The notes: generated by a model not told the origin, from the sequence alone. A stretch of DNA of 64,000 bases from Marinomonas algicola (GCF_014805825.1 NZ_CP061941.1:2914001-2978000); one strand, 5' to 3'; shown: positions 28,830 through 38,634, counted from the stretch's first letter. A program made the numbers and translations.

Positions 28830-30581
28830 TTAATCTAACCTGATATTAGTCAGCCAGACGGTTTGATATGGAGCAAGCGTGACCACTTCATTCAGATTTT
28901 CAATCGAATCACCAGAAATCAAATCAAACCATGAATTATTAGAAATCAAGTTCAATTCATTCAGACGCAATTCAGCGGGCTCTTTAGTGATGTTACTGAC
29001 ACAAAAAATACTTTGCTTACGGTCGGAACTTTGACGCCAAAAACCAAATAAATTGAGCCCTAAATGGAGCACAAACTGGATGGCATTTGGATGAAAAGCC
29101 AATTGCCGTTTTCTGATATCGATTAGCGCAAGCATCCTTCCAAGGACTTTATGGTGCGAACTGGCGGGATTGCCTAACTGAGACTCTAACTGCTCGTAGT
29201 CCCACCGATGACGATTAATAGAACGATTATGATGGGTATTCTTCAATTTTTCATAATCATTGCGTGTCCCCAACATACTATGGATATAGATACCCGGGAT
29301 CCCTTCCAAGGCAAACATGATTGCATGTGCGCAAATAAATCGTTCTAACCCCCATTTATCTTCACCCTCCACAGTCCCTTGCAAAGCATCAAATAAAGAT
29401 ATGTTCATTTCATACGCTTTCTGTTCGCCTGTTTCTGACGTTCGCCATGAAATCCGACCACCAAAGCGTTGCATGGTGTTAACCAGAGTATTTAGCTCAA
29501 TATCATTTAATAAACCTTCAGCTGGCCTTAATCCAATACCATCATGAGAAGCGATAAAGTTGAAATAACAAGTCCCATTTTGCGCAGGGGGCATACTCAT
29601 TAACCAACGCTTAAGATACAAGCAATCGCCGGTAATAAGTGTGTTGACTAACAACGGAGGTAATGAAAAGTTATAAATACAGTGCGCTTCATTTGCATTA
29701 CCAAAATAGGTTAAATTTTGCGTATTTGGGATATTAGTTTCGGTTATTATGATCGCGCTGGGCTCGGCATGCTCAATAAGTGACCTTAACAATCTTACCA
29801 CTTCATGAGTTTGCGGCAAATTAATAGACGAGCTACTCAATTTTTTCCATAAAAAAGCCACCGCATCCAATCTAAAAATTCGTACTCCGGCATCCAGATA
29901 TTGACGGATAATAGAAACGAATGTCAGTAAAACCTCAGGATTTCTAAAGTCTAAATCCACTTGATCGTGACTAAAGGTACACCAGACATGCTGCAGGCCT
30001 TGCTCCGTTTCTGTTGGTCTCAGTAGCGGGCTGGTTCTTGGACGCACCACTTGAGATAAGTCGTCATCAGGGTTCGCCGTAAAGAAATAATCACGGCCTT
30101 TACCTTCTCCTTTAATGAAATTTTCAAACCAAATACCTCGACTTGAGCAGTGGTTGATCACCAAATCAGACATTAACTTACGCTTGGTAGCGATCTCTGT
30201 AATATCCTCCCAGTCACCTAGTGACTCATTGACGCTGGAATAATCAATTACAGAAAAACCATCATCCGAACTATAGGGGAAAAAAGGAAGTATGTGTACG
30301 CCATTAATACTTTCCTTTATATGAGCATCTAGAAAACGGTCTAACGTTTTCAAAGGCTTTATACCGTCTTCTAATAAGCTATCTCCATAGGTGATCAGAA
30401 TCATATCCTTCTGGGACCAATGATTTGCATAAGGAACAGGGTCTTCACAATGTGAATTCAGTCCCATCATATCAATTAAATCCAAACTTAATTCTTGATA
30501 GCTTGGTTCAATGTCAACCCCATCATAGATCACGGTAAGTTGCTGTTGTAACTTCTCTGCAAGCTGTGTCAACACATTCAT
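28830..30581 (-). CDS. GH13_18 sugar phosphorylase, probably glucosylglycerate phosphorylase
   Basis: This 583-residue GH13 enzyme belongs to the sucrose-phosphorylase subfamily. Its catalytic carboxylates are Asp239 (RIFRLDAVAFLWK), Glu281 (IITETNIP) and Asp347 (IASHDGIG). Subfamily members split a glucoside with phosphate to glucose-1-phosphate. Specificities include sucrose, sucrose-6-phosphate, glucosylglycerol and glucosylglycerate (as for E. coli YcjM). The gene lies 18 bases after a glucosyl-3-phosphoglycerate synthase and a phosphatase, so glucosylglycerate is the most likely substrate. This is inferred from context, not from specificity residues. Confidence 0.82.
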   Translation of the reverse strand: MNVLTQLAEKLQQQLTVIYDGVDIEPSYQELSLDLIDMMGLNSHCEDPVPYANHWSQKDMILITYGDSLLEDGIKPLKTLDRFLDAHIKESINGVHILPFFPYSSDDGFSVIDYSSVNESLGDWEDITEIATKRKLMSDLVINHCSSRGIWFENFIKGEGKGRDYFFTANPDDDLSQVVRPRTSPLLRPTETEQGLQHVWCTFSHDQVDLDFRNPEVLLTFVSIIRQYLDAGVRIFRLDAVAFLWKKLSSSSINLPQTHEVVRLLRSLIEHAEPSAIIITETNIPNTQNLTYFGNANEAHCIYNFSLPPLLVNTLITGDCLYLKRWLMSMPPAQNGTCYFNFIASHDGIGLRPAEGLLNDIELNTLVNTMQRFGGRISWRTSETGEQKAYEMNISLFDALQGTVEGEDKWGLERFICAHAIMFALEGIPGIYIHSMLGTRNDYEKLKNTHHNRSINRHRWDYEQLESQLGNPASSHHKVLGRMLALIDIRKRQLAFHPNAIQFVLHLGLNLFGFWRQSSDRKQSIFCVSNITKEPAELRLNELNLISNNSWFDLISGDSIENLNEVVTLAPYQTVWLTNIRLD

Positions 30582-30599
30582 ACATTCCCCTTCCCGTCT

Positions 30600-31838
30600 T
30601 TATATCTCTGATGCGGTTACTTTAAATTCTTGATAGTCTTCCTCTACTGCACTTTTTAATTCATCCAGTACATTTGGCATAGCACTGATGACTCGGTTCC
30701 ATGCTGGGATAAAAGGTGTTTCCATTGGATTGTCTAAAAATTGAGTCCCTGCCTGCATAATATTCTTGGCAAACATTTCCACAGATTTTTCTTCTGTATG
30801 AATATCCAAGGTCAGACCATTAATAATGGCATCGTTCTTATATGTCTCAATATAATCCAAAGCGATTCGATAGTAAGTTGCCTTAATTGTGCGCATGGTT
30901 TCAGGATTGATGGTATAGCCTTGGGTCGCCAACTTTCTAAAAAATGCCTTAGTAATATCAATCGACATTTTTGATAAACCGGCGTTCTCATCTTCTAAAG
31001 ATAAATCTTGGTGCTTGTGATCGTAAGAATCCGCAATATCTACTTGGCAAATACGGTTAGACGCATAATTACGGTGCATTTCAGACAATACTCCAATCTC
31101 TAGTCCCCAGTCACTTGGAATACGTAAATCTGTTAGCACATCACGTCTAAAGGAGAACTCACCCGATAGCGAATAGCGGAAACTGTCCATAAAGTCTAAA
31201 TATTCATTGTGGCCCAGTACGCGTTTCAAAGACTTAATCAAAGGTGTCACTAGCAATCGCGCCACCCGACCATTGAGCTTCCCATTCGCAAAACGAGAGT
31301 AAAAACCCTTACTAAACTCATAATTAAATTGAGGGTTGGCAACGGGATAAATTAACCTAGCCAATAAGTCTCTATCGTAAGTCAATATATCACAATCGTG
31401 TAATGCTATGGATTCAGATCTAGCTGAAGCCAGCATATACCCCATGCAATACCAAACATTTCTCCCCTTGCCTAGCTCTGTTGGTGCTAACCCCATAGCT
31501 TGAAGCTTTGCGTCCAATGCTTGTAACCTAGGTCCGTCATTCCACAAAATTCGATGGTGCTGTGGTAGTTCGTCAAAAAATGCAATGGCATGTTTGTACT
31601 GCGCTAAAGACGCTCTGTCCAGGCCGATAACAATTTCAGACAAATAAGGTACTTGTGCAATTTTACTGATTATATCGGGCAATGCGTTGCCTTCTAATTC
31701 TGAAAACAGGGATGGTAATATCAAACCTAAAGGACGCTTTTCAGAAAACTGAATGAGCTCATCCTCTAATTCACTGGTGCTGCGTTTAGTAAGATTATGT
31801 AGCGTTGTTACGATTCCATTTTGATAAAAATCCGCCAT
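30600..31838 (-). CDS. gpgS: Glucosyl-3-phosphoglycerate synthase (GT81)
   Basis: This 412-residue GT-A glycosyltransferase has a nucleotide-sugar motif, Asp148-Cys-Asp150 (ALHDCDILTYDRDLL), in the DXD position. The N-terminus LGLILPSLFSELEGNALPDI is typical of GpgS. It transfers glucose from NDP-glucose to 3-phosphoglycerate, giving glucosyl-3-phosphoglycerate, the precursor of the compatible solute glucosylglycerate. It is 70 bases downstream of the phosphatase gene and directly upstream of the phosphorylase gene, all on the minus strand. Confidence 0.9.
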   Translation of the reverse strand: MADFYQNGIVTTLHNLTKRSTSELEDELIQFSEKRPLGLILPSLFSELEGNALPDIISKIAQVPYLSEIVIGLDRASLAQYKHAIAFFDELPQHHRILWNDGPRLQALDAKLQAMGLAPTELGKGRNVWYCMGYMLASARSESIALHDCDILTYDRDLLARLIYPVANPQFNYEFSKGFYSRFANGKLNGRVARLLVTPLIKSLKRVLGHNEYLDFMDSFRYSLSGEFSFRRDVLTDLRIPSDWGLEIGVLSEMHRNYASNRICQVDIADSYDHKHQDLSLEDENAGLSKMSIDITKAFFRKLATQGYTINPETMRTIKATYYRIALDYIETYKNDAIINGLTLDIHTEEKSVEMFAKNIMQAGTQFLDNPMETPFIPAWNRVISAMPNVLDELKSAVEEDYQEFKVTASEI

Positions 31839-31908
31839 AACGATTGCCCCTATATATGTAAAATATAATAAAACGATTCTTTTAAAATAAACTGAGCTTA
31901 ATGGTCTT

Positions 31909-32775
31909 CTACTTAAGCTCGCTAAACAAAATTTTACCTATGGCCTCGCTCCAACCTTTTGGGCCCACCTCTGACGTTTTAATGACGCCAGCAGAACGCT
32001 TTAAACAGGGGAAAGCATGAAAATTAGAACGAATTTGAACCGCGATATCCGCAACCTCCAACATAGCATTGTCATTTTCCCCATCACCCAAAGCCACTGA
32101 CGAGCTCGACTGAAGAAAAGCCGCTAACCAAAGCATGGCTCTTCCTTTGTCTGAATTGCCGCCAACATGGACAAAACGCCCTCCTTTAACCACCGTTGCC
32201 CCGGCTTTCTGCATTAGATGCTTAAACTGCATCAACTCTTCATCTGATCCGTGCCATTGTAGTGGCTCGCCGTACTCTCGCTTTGAAGCGGCCTGAGCCT
32301 GTTCAAGGCTTAAACCTGTAACCTGCTGAATGTCAGAAATCGACATACTGGAAAACCCCGTATACAAATGCGAGAATGCAAACGTATTCTTTGCTAAAAG
32401 TGACAACCAGTATTCACGAGGTTCAATAAAAGACTTTCGGTAATAACAACCTTTATAGCTCGATCCTAAAATCACTTTTATAAGTTGATTGTCAGAGGTA
32501 TAAGAGTCAATTAGGTCCTCTTTTGTGTCGCATAATTCGTATAAAAAAGACTCCGGGATATAAACGGCCGCGCCATTCTCTACGATAAAAGGCGTGTCTA
32601 ATTGCAAACTCCTGCGAATAGGTAACAGCTCATCGAATGTTTTACTGGTGTTTGGAATAACAGGGATTCGTCTAAGCTTCAGTTGTTGCAACATAGGCAT
32701 AGCCGCCGCGGCACTGTACGTATCATGATCCAGGAGGGTGCCATCTAAATCGGTGAAAACAGCTAAAGAGTTCAT
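31909..32775 (-). CDS. HAD phosphatase of the mannosyl/glucosyl-3-phosphoglycerate phosphatase type
   Basis: This 288-residue HAD-IIB phosphatase has the catalytic motif AVFTDLDGTLLD (Asp9 and Asp11) and the C-terminal metal-binding motif ALGDGENDNAML. The family includes mannosyl- and glucosyl-3-phosphoglycerate phosphatases. It would remove phosphate from the GpgS product to release glucosylglycerate. Its ATG overlaps the stop of a 58-residue membrane peptide gene by four bases, so the two are probably translationally coupled. GpgS follows. Confidence 0.85.
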   Translation of the reverse strand: MNSLAVFTDLDGTLLDHDTYSAAAAMPMLQQLKLRRIPVIPNTSKTFDELLPIRRSLQLDTPFIVENGAAVYIPESFLYELCDTKEDLIDSYTSDNQLIKVILGSSYKGCYYRKSFIEPREYWLSLLAKNTFAFSHLYTGFSSMSISDIQQVTGLSLEQAQAASKREYGEPLQWHGSDEELMQFKHLMQKAGATVVKGGRFVHVGGNSDKGRAMLWLAAFLQSSSSVALGDGENDNAMLEVADIAVQIRSNFHAFPCLKRSAGVIKTSEVGPKGWSEAIGKILFSELK

Positions 32776-32948
32776 TGTGCTGTCTCCGCTGATGTATCAC
32801 CTAGATAAAACAAATAACCGTCAAACGCACCAAAATAAAACACTAAAAACACAACGGCAACACTGACCCACCAATACGGTGCAGCCCCATACAATTGAGA
32901 TAAAAACTGCTTTTCTAGTTTAAAAGCCTTGATAAACGGGGATTCCAT
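32772..32948 (-). CDS. Small single-TM membrane protein at the head of the glucosylglycerate operon
   Basis: An ATG at 32948 opens 58 codons ending in a TGA that overlaps the phosphatase ATG by four bases. The peptide begins MESPFIKAFKLEK, has one membrane segment at about residues 25-42 (YWWVSVAVVFLVFYFG) and a short acidic tail ending DTSAETAQ. An AAGAG lies just upstream of the start. I recognise no family. The overlap, hydrophobic pattern and position support a real gene, perhaps a membrane anchor or osmotic sensor for the operon. That role is speculation. Confidence 0.6.
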   Translation of the reverse strand: MESPFIKAFKLEKQFLSQLYGAAPYWWVSVAVVFLVFYFGAFDGYLFYLGDTSAETAQ

Positions 32949-33402
32949 CACTCTTGCCCAACTTTAGTTATGACTATTAGGTAATAACTAACAATTACTG
33001 TGCCAGTATCAAACTATTCCAGAAATGAATGATCCAAATGTCTAATAATTAACCCAAGAAAGTGCCATGTAAAAGGGTTAAATCGACTACAATAGGGCCT
33101 AGGTATTGACGATCTAATAGAAATTCTGGATTTTGAATACGCGGTTTAAAATCCCTATTGCTCTGAACAAAAGAAAAAGGTTTAGAGACTGCATCGTCAC
33201 ACTAACGAAGTGGCAAACCCGTTATTCAAAGGCCGCTTTACTGTCTAAAGGTTATTTAATATTGAATTCAAATCCTTCTCGATTGTTCTTAAATATAGTT
33301 CATTCGTCAGTGTATATTACCTAGACTGATCACGGATTCTTGATATGATTGCACTCAATAATACCACTTTAGTCCACCCTCTTTATTAAGGATCAAATGT
33401 AA
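32949..33402. other. Divergent intergenic region before the glucosylglycerate operon and a LysE exporter
   Basis: These 454 bases separate the minus-strand glucosylglycerate operon from the plus-strand LysE-type gene. It must hold promoters for both directions, but I do not see a convincing -35/-10 pair. The only long plus-strand frame (33133-33324, TTG start, no ribosome binding site, no family) is not credible. Confidence 0.5.
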
Positions 33403-34062
33403 ATGGAAAGCTTTGGCGTTATTAACTATTTTGCCTATGTCGTTGGTGCTATGCTCATTATTTTATTACCAGGGCCAAACTCACTGTATGTGCTTTCTTT
33501 AGCCGCACAACAGGGAACTCGCATTGGCTGGTCCGCCGTTGCGGGTGTGTTTGTTGGGGACTCATTACTCATCATAGCAACGGCTATGGGTGCTATCTCA
33601 GTTTTGAGCGCTTACCCAGCACTTTTCATGGTGATAAAATACGCTGGTGCGGCTTATTTAACGTTTATTGGTGTTAAATTACTGCATGGCGCCTACACAA
33701 CATGGCAGCGCAAAGGTGATACCACCTATGATGTTAAAACCATCAAGAAGTCATCTACCAGCAAAGCCTTTAAAAAGGCATTATTCGTGAGCCTTTTAAA
33801 CCCGAAAGCAATTTTGTTTTTTTTGTCCTTTTTTGTACAATTTGTTGATCCAGCCTACAGCAATCCAGTGCTGCCATTCTTTATCCTAGCCATTACACTA
33901 CAGCTCTTCAGCTTAATTTATTTAGCCGTTCTTATTTATGCTGGTACGAAACTCGCTGTCGCCTTTAAATCACGTAAGCGCATTACCGCCTTATCAAGTG
34001 GCACGGTAGGAACGGGGTTTATTGCTTTTGCAGTTAAATTATCGTTAGCCAGCGCACAATAA
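33403..34062 (+). CDS. LysE/RhtB-family amino-acid exporter
   Basis: This 219-residue protein has the LysE-family signature LLPGPNSLYVLSLAAQQGTRIGW near residues 20-43 and about six membrane helices. KALFVSLLNPKAILFFLSFF is the typical second block. It is a probable exporter of a neutral or basic amino acid or homoserine lactone-like solute. It is not closely similar to the other LysE-type gene at 12.1-12.7 kb. It is monocistronic and convergent with fadA. AAGGAT lies ten bases before the ATG. Confidence 0.87.
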   Translation: MESFGVINYFAYVVGAMLIILLPGPNSLYVLSLAAQQGTRIGWSAVAGVFVGDSLLIIATAMGAISVLSAYPALFMVIKYAGAAYLTFIGVKLLHGAYTTWQRKGDTTYDVKTIKKSSTSKAFKKALFVSLLNPKAILFFLSFFVQFVDPAYSNPVLPFFILAITLQLFSLIYLAVLIYAGTKLAVAFKSRKRITALSSGTVGTGFIAFAVKLSLASAQ

Positions 34063-34130
34063 TAGAGCACAACGATAGATCACCTCCTTTTAAAAGGTTG
34101 AATTTACGGCATTAAACCAATCATTAGATA

Positions 34131-34153
34131 AAAAAAAGCCCCATAAATGGGGC
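34131..34153 (-). terminator. Terminator of the fadBA unit
   Basis: On the minus strand GCCCCAT and ATGGGGC (34138-34153) form a seven-base GC-rich stem with a two-base loop followed by a run of T. It lies about 95 bases after the fadA stop. Confidence 0.85.
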
Positions 34154-34248
34154 AAAATGACAAAAGTTGTATGATTAACGGGACAACTTCTTAACGCTCT
34201 GTAAAAGATTAAACCCTTTAAAATAGGGCTTTAATCCTATAATGGGGG

Positions 34249-35424
34249 TTAAAGGCGCTCAAATACCGTTGCAATGCCCTGCCCCATACCGATACACATG
34301 GTAGCAAGTCCAAGCTTAGCGTCTTTCTGTTGCATGACATTTAATAAGGTAGTAGCAATACGCGTACCAGAACAGCCAAGTGGATGACCTAAGGCAATAG
34401 CACCACCGTTCAGGTTCACTTTTTCATCAACCAATTTCAGCAACTTTAAATCTTTCAATACTGGAATAGATTGTGCTGCAAAGGCCTCATTTAGCTCAAC
34501 AATATCAATATCATCAATGGTTAAACCAGCACGCTTCAACGCTTTTTTCGTAGCCGGTACAGGCCCATAACCCATAATCGCAGGATCACAACCAGCAACA
34601 GCCATGCTACGAATACGCGCGATAGGCGTTAGACCAAGTTCCATCGCTTTTTTACCAGACATAAGAATCATGGCTGAAGCACCATCAGATAAAGCGGAAG
34701 AAGTACCGGCTGTGACAGTGCCCACTTTTGGCACAAATACAGGTTTAAGTTTTCCTAGAGATTCCATAGACGTTTCAGGACGTATTACTTCATCCGTTTC
34801 CACCAATATTTTATTACCTGCTTCGTCATGACCTTCAACAGGGATAATTTCATTCGTAAAGCGACCGTCTAAAGTCGCTTCTTGCGCTAATCGATGAGAA
34901 CGAACACCAAACTCATCTTGCTGTTCTCTTGTTACTCCGTGCATTTTCCCTAGCATTTCGGCCGTCACACCCATCATCATCGACGCCTTTGCCATGTGCT
35001 TAGACAAGGCCGGGTTCACATCCACCCCATGCATCATAGAGACGTGACCCATGTGCTCAACACCACCCACGATAAAGACGTCGCCTTGACCTGTCATAAT
35101 CGCTTGTGCTGCCGTATGTATAGCCGACATGGAAGAGCCACATAAACGGTTAACGGTTTGCGCTGCCGAGGTCATTGGCAAACCACTCAACAAACTCACG
35201 GCTCGAGCCACATTAAAACCTTGTTCTAAGGTCTGGTTAACACAACCCCAAATTAAATCTTCAACCTCTTTAGGGTTAACGGATGGGTTGCGTGCTAATA
35301 GACCCTTAACAACAGCCGCCGATAAATTTTCAGCCCTTACATTACGAAACGCACCGTTTTTAGATTTCCCCATTGGGGAACGGGCAGCATCGATAACAAC
35401 TACATCAGTTTCATTGAAATTCAT
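34249..35424 (-). CDS. fadA: 3-ketoacyl-CoA thiolase FadA
   Basis: This 391-residue thiolase carries the nucleophile Cys95 (NRLCGSSMSA), the GHPLGCSG block and the C-terminal catalytic Cys in ATMCIGMGQG. It catalyses the last step of beta-oxidation, cleaving 3-ketoacyl-CoA to acetyl-CoA and a shortened acyl-CoA. It is the beta subunit of the FadBA complex and lies 32 bases after fadB on the same strand. Confidence 0.95.
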   Translation of the reverse strand: MNFNETDVVVIDAARSPMGKSKNGAFRNVRAENLSAAVVKGLLARNPSVNPKEVEDLIWGCVNQTLEQGFNVARAVSLLSGLPMTSAAQTVNRLCGSSMSAIHTAAQAIMTGQGDVFIVGGVEHMGHVSMMHGVDVNPALSKHMAKASMMMGVTAEMLGKMHGVTREQQDEFGVRSHRLAQEATLDGRFTNEIIPVEGHDEAGNKILVETDEVIRPETSMESLGKLKPVFVPKVGTVTAGTSSALSDGASAMILMSGKKAMELGLTPIARIRSMAVAGCDPAIMGYGPVPATKKALKRAGLTIDDIDIVELNEAFAAQSIPVLKDLKLLKLVDEKVNLNGGAIALGHPLGCSGTRIATTLLNVMQQKDAKLGLATMCIGMGQGIATVFERL

Positions 35425-35456
35425 TGATATTCTCCTAATCCTATTCTGACCAAAGG

Positions 35457-37613
35457 TTAAACAGCTATGCCGTAGTAAGTCGCATTGTTTTGTGCCATCG
35501 CACGCATGTTGGCCGTTGGTTCATACAATTTACCAAGATGACTATAACGATCGGCCAAATCACAAAATGCCTGCAACCCCATTTGATCTAAATAATGCAA
35601 TGCACCGCCCAAATACGGAGGAAAACCAATGCCGTAAATTAATCCCATGTCGGCTTCTGCTGGAGAGCCAACAATGCCCTCTTCAACACAACGAACGGTT
35701 TCAATACACAAAGGAATCATCATACGAGCAATAATATCGTCTTCTGTAAGCTCTGTTGTTGAAGTAACCGTCGGCGCTAAAATAGCATGAATTTCTTCAT
35801 CGTAAATTTTCTTCGGTTTTCCTTTACGATCGTTCTCGTAACGATAGAAACCTTTTTGATTTTTCTGCCCAAAACGCTCAACTTCAAACAGTTTATCAAT
35901 CACGTTTGTGCCTTCATGTTGCATTCTATCAGGAAAGCCTTTTGCCATGACTTCATCGGCATGGAATGCGGTGTCCAAGCCCACAACATCCAACAAATAA
36001 GCGGGGCCCATTGGCCAACCAAATTTCTCCATGACTTTATCAATCATTTGAAAATCTGCTCCCTCTTTCATCATGGCGGAAAAACCACCAAAGTAAGGGA
36101 ACAATACTCGGTTTACCAAGAAACCAGGACAGTCATTTACGACGATAGGCGTCTTACCCATAGCTTGGGCATAAGACACGGTACGAGCAATCGCCGCATC
36201 ACTGGTTTTCTCACCACGAATAACTTCCACTAATGGCATACGGTGAACGGGATTAAAGAAGTGCATACCACAAAAGTTTTCAGGTCTTTGTAACTCTTTC
36301 GCCAATTCTGTAATTGAAATAGTAGATGTGTTTGACGTTAAAATGGTGTCTTTACTGATGTGCTTCTCTGTTTCAGCCAAAACAGCCTTCTTAACATTCA
36401 CATTTTCAACCACGGCCTCAACAACCAAATCAACATGGTCAAACTCACCATAGCTTAAAGCGGGGGTAATACCATTAAGCGCTTTCATGGCTTTTTCCGC
36501 TGTCATACGACCGCGCGATACCTGACCACCTAGCAACTTATTCGCTTCGCTTAACCCTAATTCTAACGCTTCATTACGAATATCTTTCATAATGATAGGG
36601 GTTCCTTTAGAGGAGGACTGATAAGCTACCCCACCACCCATAATGCCAGCGCCCAATACCGCCGCTTGATTCACTCGCTCGGCGCCTTTAGACATTTGAC
36701 TTGCTGTTTTCTTGATTTGTTGATCTTTTAGGAACAGACCAACCAATGCTTTTGCAACGGGTCCTTTAGCCAATTTTACAAAGCCAGCAATCTCGGTTTC
36801 GATGGCTTTCTCACGTGTTTGACCAATCACTTTTTCAATCGTTTTGATCGCGACCATAGGAGCAGGGTAATGCTTCCCAGCTTTAGCGCCAACAACACCT
36901 CGAACAGATTCAAAGATCATCATTTTTTCAATTGGCGAAAACACCATAGTGGCATTATTGTCTTCGCGACGCTGCAGGTAGTTCAACTTACCATCAACCA
37001 CCTGTTGAACAAGGTGTAATGAAGACTCTAAAACCTTATCTTGAGCAACAACAGCATCAACAGCACCGTCTTTTAGTGCGTCTGCAGAACGTTTTTGTCC
37101 TGCACCACAAATCCACTCACAAGCATTATCAACACCGATTAAACGAGGCAAACGAATCGTGCCTCCCCAACCAGGGTAAATTCCTAATTGCGTTTCTGGT
37201 AAACCCACTTTGGCCGAGTCAGCCATTACACGATAATCACAGGCTAAACATAATTCAAAGCCGCCACCCAATGCAATGCCATTAATCGCGGCAACAGTAG
37301 GATAAGGAAGATCCGCTATTTCATTGAAAATATCATGAACTTCTCGCAACTTTCCTTCTAAGACACTGTCATCAAGAGTAAACCACGTTGTAAACTCTGT
37401 AATGTCGGCACCGACAACAAATACGTCTTTTGCACTGTTAAATACAACACCAGTTACATTAGATACGGTTTTTACAACCGTTATCGCTTCGGCTAACTCT
37501 TTTAAAGTAAGTTGATTAAACTTGTTTACCGACTCGCCTTGTAAGTCCAAAGTAACAAGAACAACACCTGTCTCTAATTGGGATACTTTGACGGCTTTTC
37601 CTTCAAATATCAT
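35457..37613 (-). CDS. fadB: Fatty-acid oxidation complex alpha subunit FadB
   Basis: This 718-residue multifunctional protein joins an N-terminal enoyl-CoA hydratase/isomerase (residues 1-190, with GGGFELCLACDYRVM and GLPETQLGIYPGWGGT) to a 3-hydroxyacyl-CoA dehydrogenase. The dehydrogenase starts at AAVLGAGIMGGG near residue 315. It catalyses the hydration and dehydrogenation steps of beta-oxidation and forms a complex with FadA. The length equals that of E. coli FadB. It precedes fadA in an operon. Confidence 0.95.
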   Translation of the reverse strand: MIFEGKAVKVSQLETGVVLVTLDLQGESVNKFNQLTLKELAEAITVVKTVSNVTGVVFNSAKDVFVVGADITEFTTWFTLDDSVLEGKLREVHDIFNEIADLPYPTVAAINGIALGGGFELCLACDYRVMADSAKVGLPETQLGIYPGWGGTIRLPRLIGVDNACEWICGAGQKRSADALKDGAVDAVVAQDKVLESSLHLVQQVVDGKLNYLQRREDNNATMVFSPIEKMMIFESVRGVVGAKAGKHYPAPMVAIKTIEKVIGQTREKAIETEIAGFVKLAKGPVAKALVGLFLKDQQIKKTASQMSKGAERVNQAAVLGAGIMGGGVAYQSSSKGTPIIMKDIRNEALELGLSEANKLLGGQVSRGRMTAEKAMKALNGITPALSYGEFDHVDLVVEAVVENVNVKKAVLAETEKHISKDTILTSNTSTISITELAKELQRPENFCGMHFFNPVHRMPLVEVIRGEKTSDAAIARTVSYAQAMGKTPIVVNDCPGFLVNRVLFPYFGGFSAMMKEGADFQMIDKVMEKFGWPMGPAYLLDVVGLDTAFHADEVMAKGFPDRMQHEGTNVIDKLFEVERFGQKNQKGFYRYENDRKGKPKKIYDEEIHAILAPTVTSTTELTEDDIIARMMIPLCIETVRCVEEGIVGSPAEADMGLIYGIGFPPYLGGALHYLDQMGLQAFCDLADRYSHLGKLYEPTANMRAMAQNNATYYGIAV

Positions 37614-37660
37614 GTTTGTCTCCGGTTTTTATTATTAAGTTCTATCTACTTAGGATGAAA

Positions 37661-37692
37661 CTAAACAAACGAATGACGACATCGTCATTCGT
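37661..37692 (-). terminator. Terminator of the etfBA unit
   Basis: ACGAATGACGA (37669-37679) and TCGTCATTCGT (37682-37692) form a perfect eleven-base stem with a two-base loop. On the minus strand the stem is followed by TTGTTTAG. It lies downstream of etfA and upstream of fadB. Confidence 0.7.
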
Positions 37693-37704
37693 GCCTCAAA
37701 TACA

Positions 37705-38634
37705 TTAAAGTGATTTTTCCAACTCAGGAACGGCTTCAAACAAGTCCGCAACCAGACCGTAATCAGCCACCTGAAAGATGGGTGCTTCTTCGTCTTTGTT
37801 AATTGCCACAATCACTTTTGAATCCTTCATGCCGGCAAGATGCTGAATGGCGCCTGAAATACCTACGGCAATATACAAATCAGGGGCAACGGTTTTTCCT
37901 GTTTGCCCTACTTGCCAATCATTTGGTACAAAACCAGCATCAACCGCTGCACGAGAAGCGCCTACCGCCGCACCCAATTTATCAGCAACGGTTTCAAGCA
38001 GACTAAAGTTCTCTCCACTGCCCATTCCACGCCCACCAGAAACGATGATACTCGCCGCCGTTAATTCAGGGCGATCTGATACCGCTAACTGCTCACTAAC
38101 AAATTGACACCGATCAGACACAATCACCTGATCTAAAGTAATAATACTAGCACTACCGCCTTGGTTCGCCACTGGATCAAAGCCAGTAGCACGCACTGTC
38201 ATCACTTTAATCGGATCACTTGTCTTCACTGTGGCTAACGCATTGCCTGCGTAAATAGGTCTAATAAAAGTATCAGCACTCACTACTTCAATCACATCCG
38301 ATAATTGCGCCACATCCAATAACGCCGCAACACGAGGCAAGAGGTTTTTACCTGTGGTCGTTGCTGGCGCAAGAATGTGTTCATAACGACTCGCAATATC
38401 GACCACTAATTTACTGATATTTTCCGCTAGTTGATGTTCATAAGCGGCCTCATCAGCAAGTAAAACACGAACAACCGATTCCGCATTAGCCGCCTGGTCT
38501 GCAACGGATTGGCAATTCATACCAGCGACGAGTACATGAATGTCCGTGCCTATTTTTTTCGCGGCGGCAATGGTATTTAACGTACTCGGTTTTAATAACG
38601 TATTATCGTGCTCGGCAATAATTAATAGGCTCAT
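37705..38634 (-). CDS. etfA: Electron transfer flavoprotein alpha subunit
   Basis: This 309-residue protein has the FAD-binding C-terminal block SGGRGMGSGENFSLLETVADKLGAAVGASRAAVDAGFV and GISGAIQHLAGMKDSKVIVAINKDEEAPIF, characteristic of EtfA. The heterodimer with EtfB accepts electrons from acyl-CoA dehydrogenases and passes them to ETF:quinone oxidoreductase. Its ATG overlaps the etfB stop by four bases, indicating coupled translation. It sits among beta-oxidation genes, which fits its role. Confidence 0.95.
   Translation of the reverse strand: MSLLIIAEHDNTLLKPSTLNTIAAAKKIGTDIHVLVAGMNCQSVADQAANAESVVRVLLADEAAYEHQLAENISKLVVDIASRYEHILAPATTTGKNLLPRVAALLDVAQLSDVIEVVSADTFIRPIYAGNALATVKTSDPIKVMTVRATGFDPVANQGGSASIITLDQVIVSDRCQFVSEQLAVSDRPELTAASIIVSGGRGMGSGENFSLLETVADKLGAAVGASRAAVDAGFVPNDWQVGQTGKTVAPDLYIAVGISGAIQHLAGMKDSKVIVAINKDEEAPIFQVADYGLVADLFEAVPELEKSL

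Noticed and set aside
33133..33324. A 63-codon plus-strand frame before the second LysE gene
   Set aside because: It begins with TTG, lacks a ribosome binding site and has no family-like sequence.
37661..37680. PsrA/FadR-like operator near fadB
   Set aside because: GAAAC is present, but the partner half-site is not in the right orientation, so I do not call an operator.
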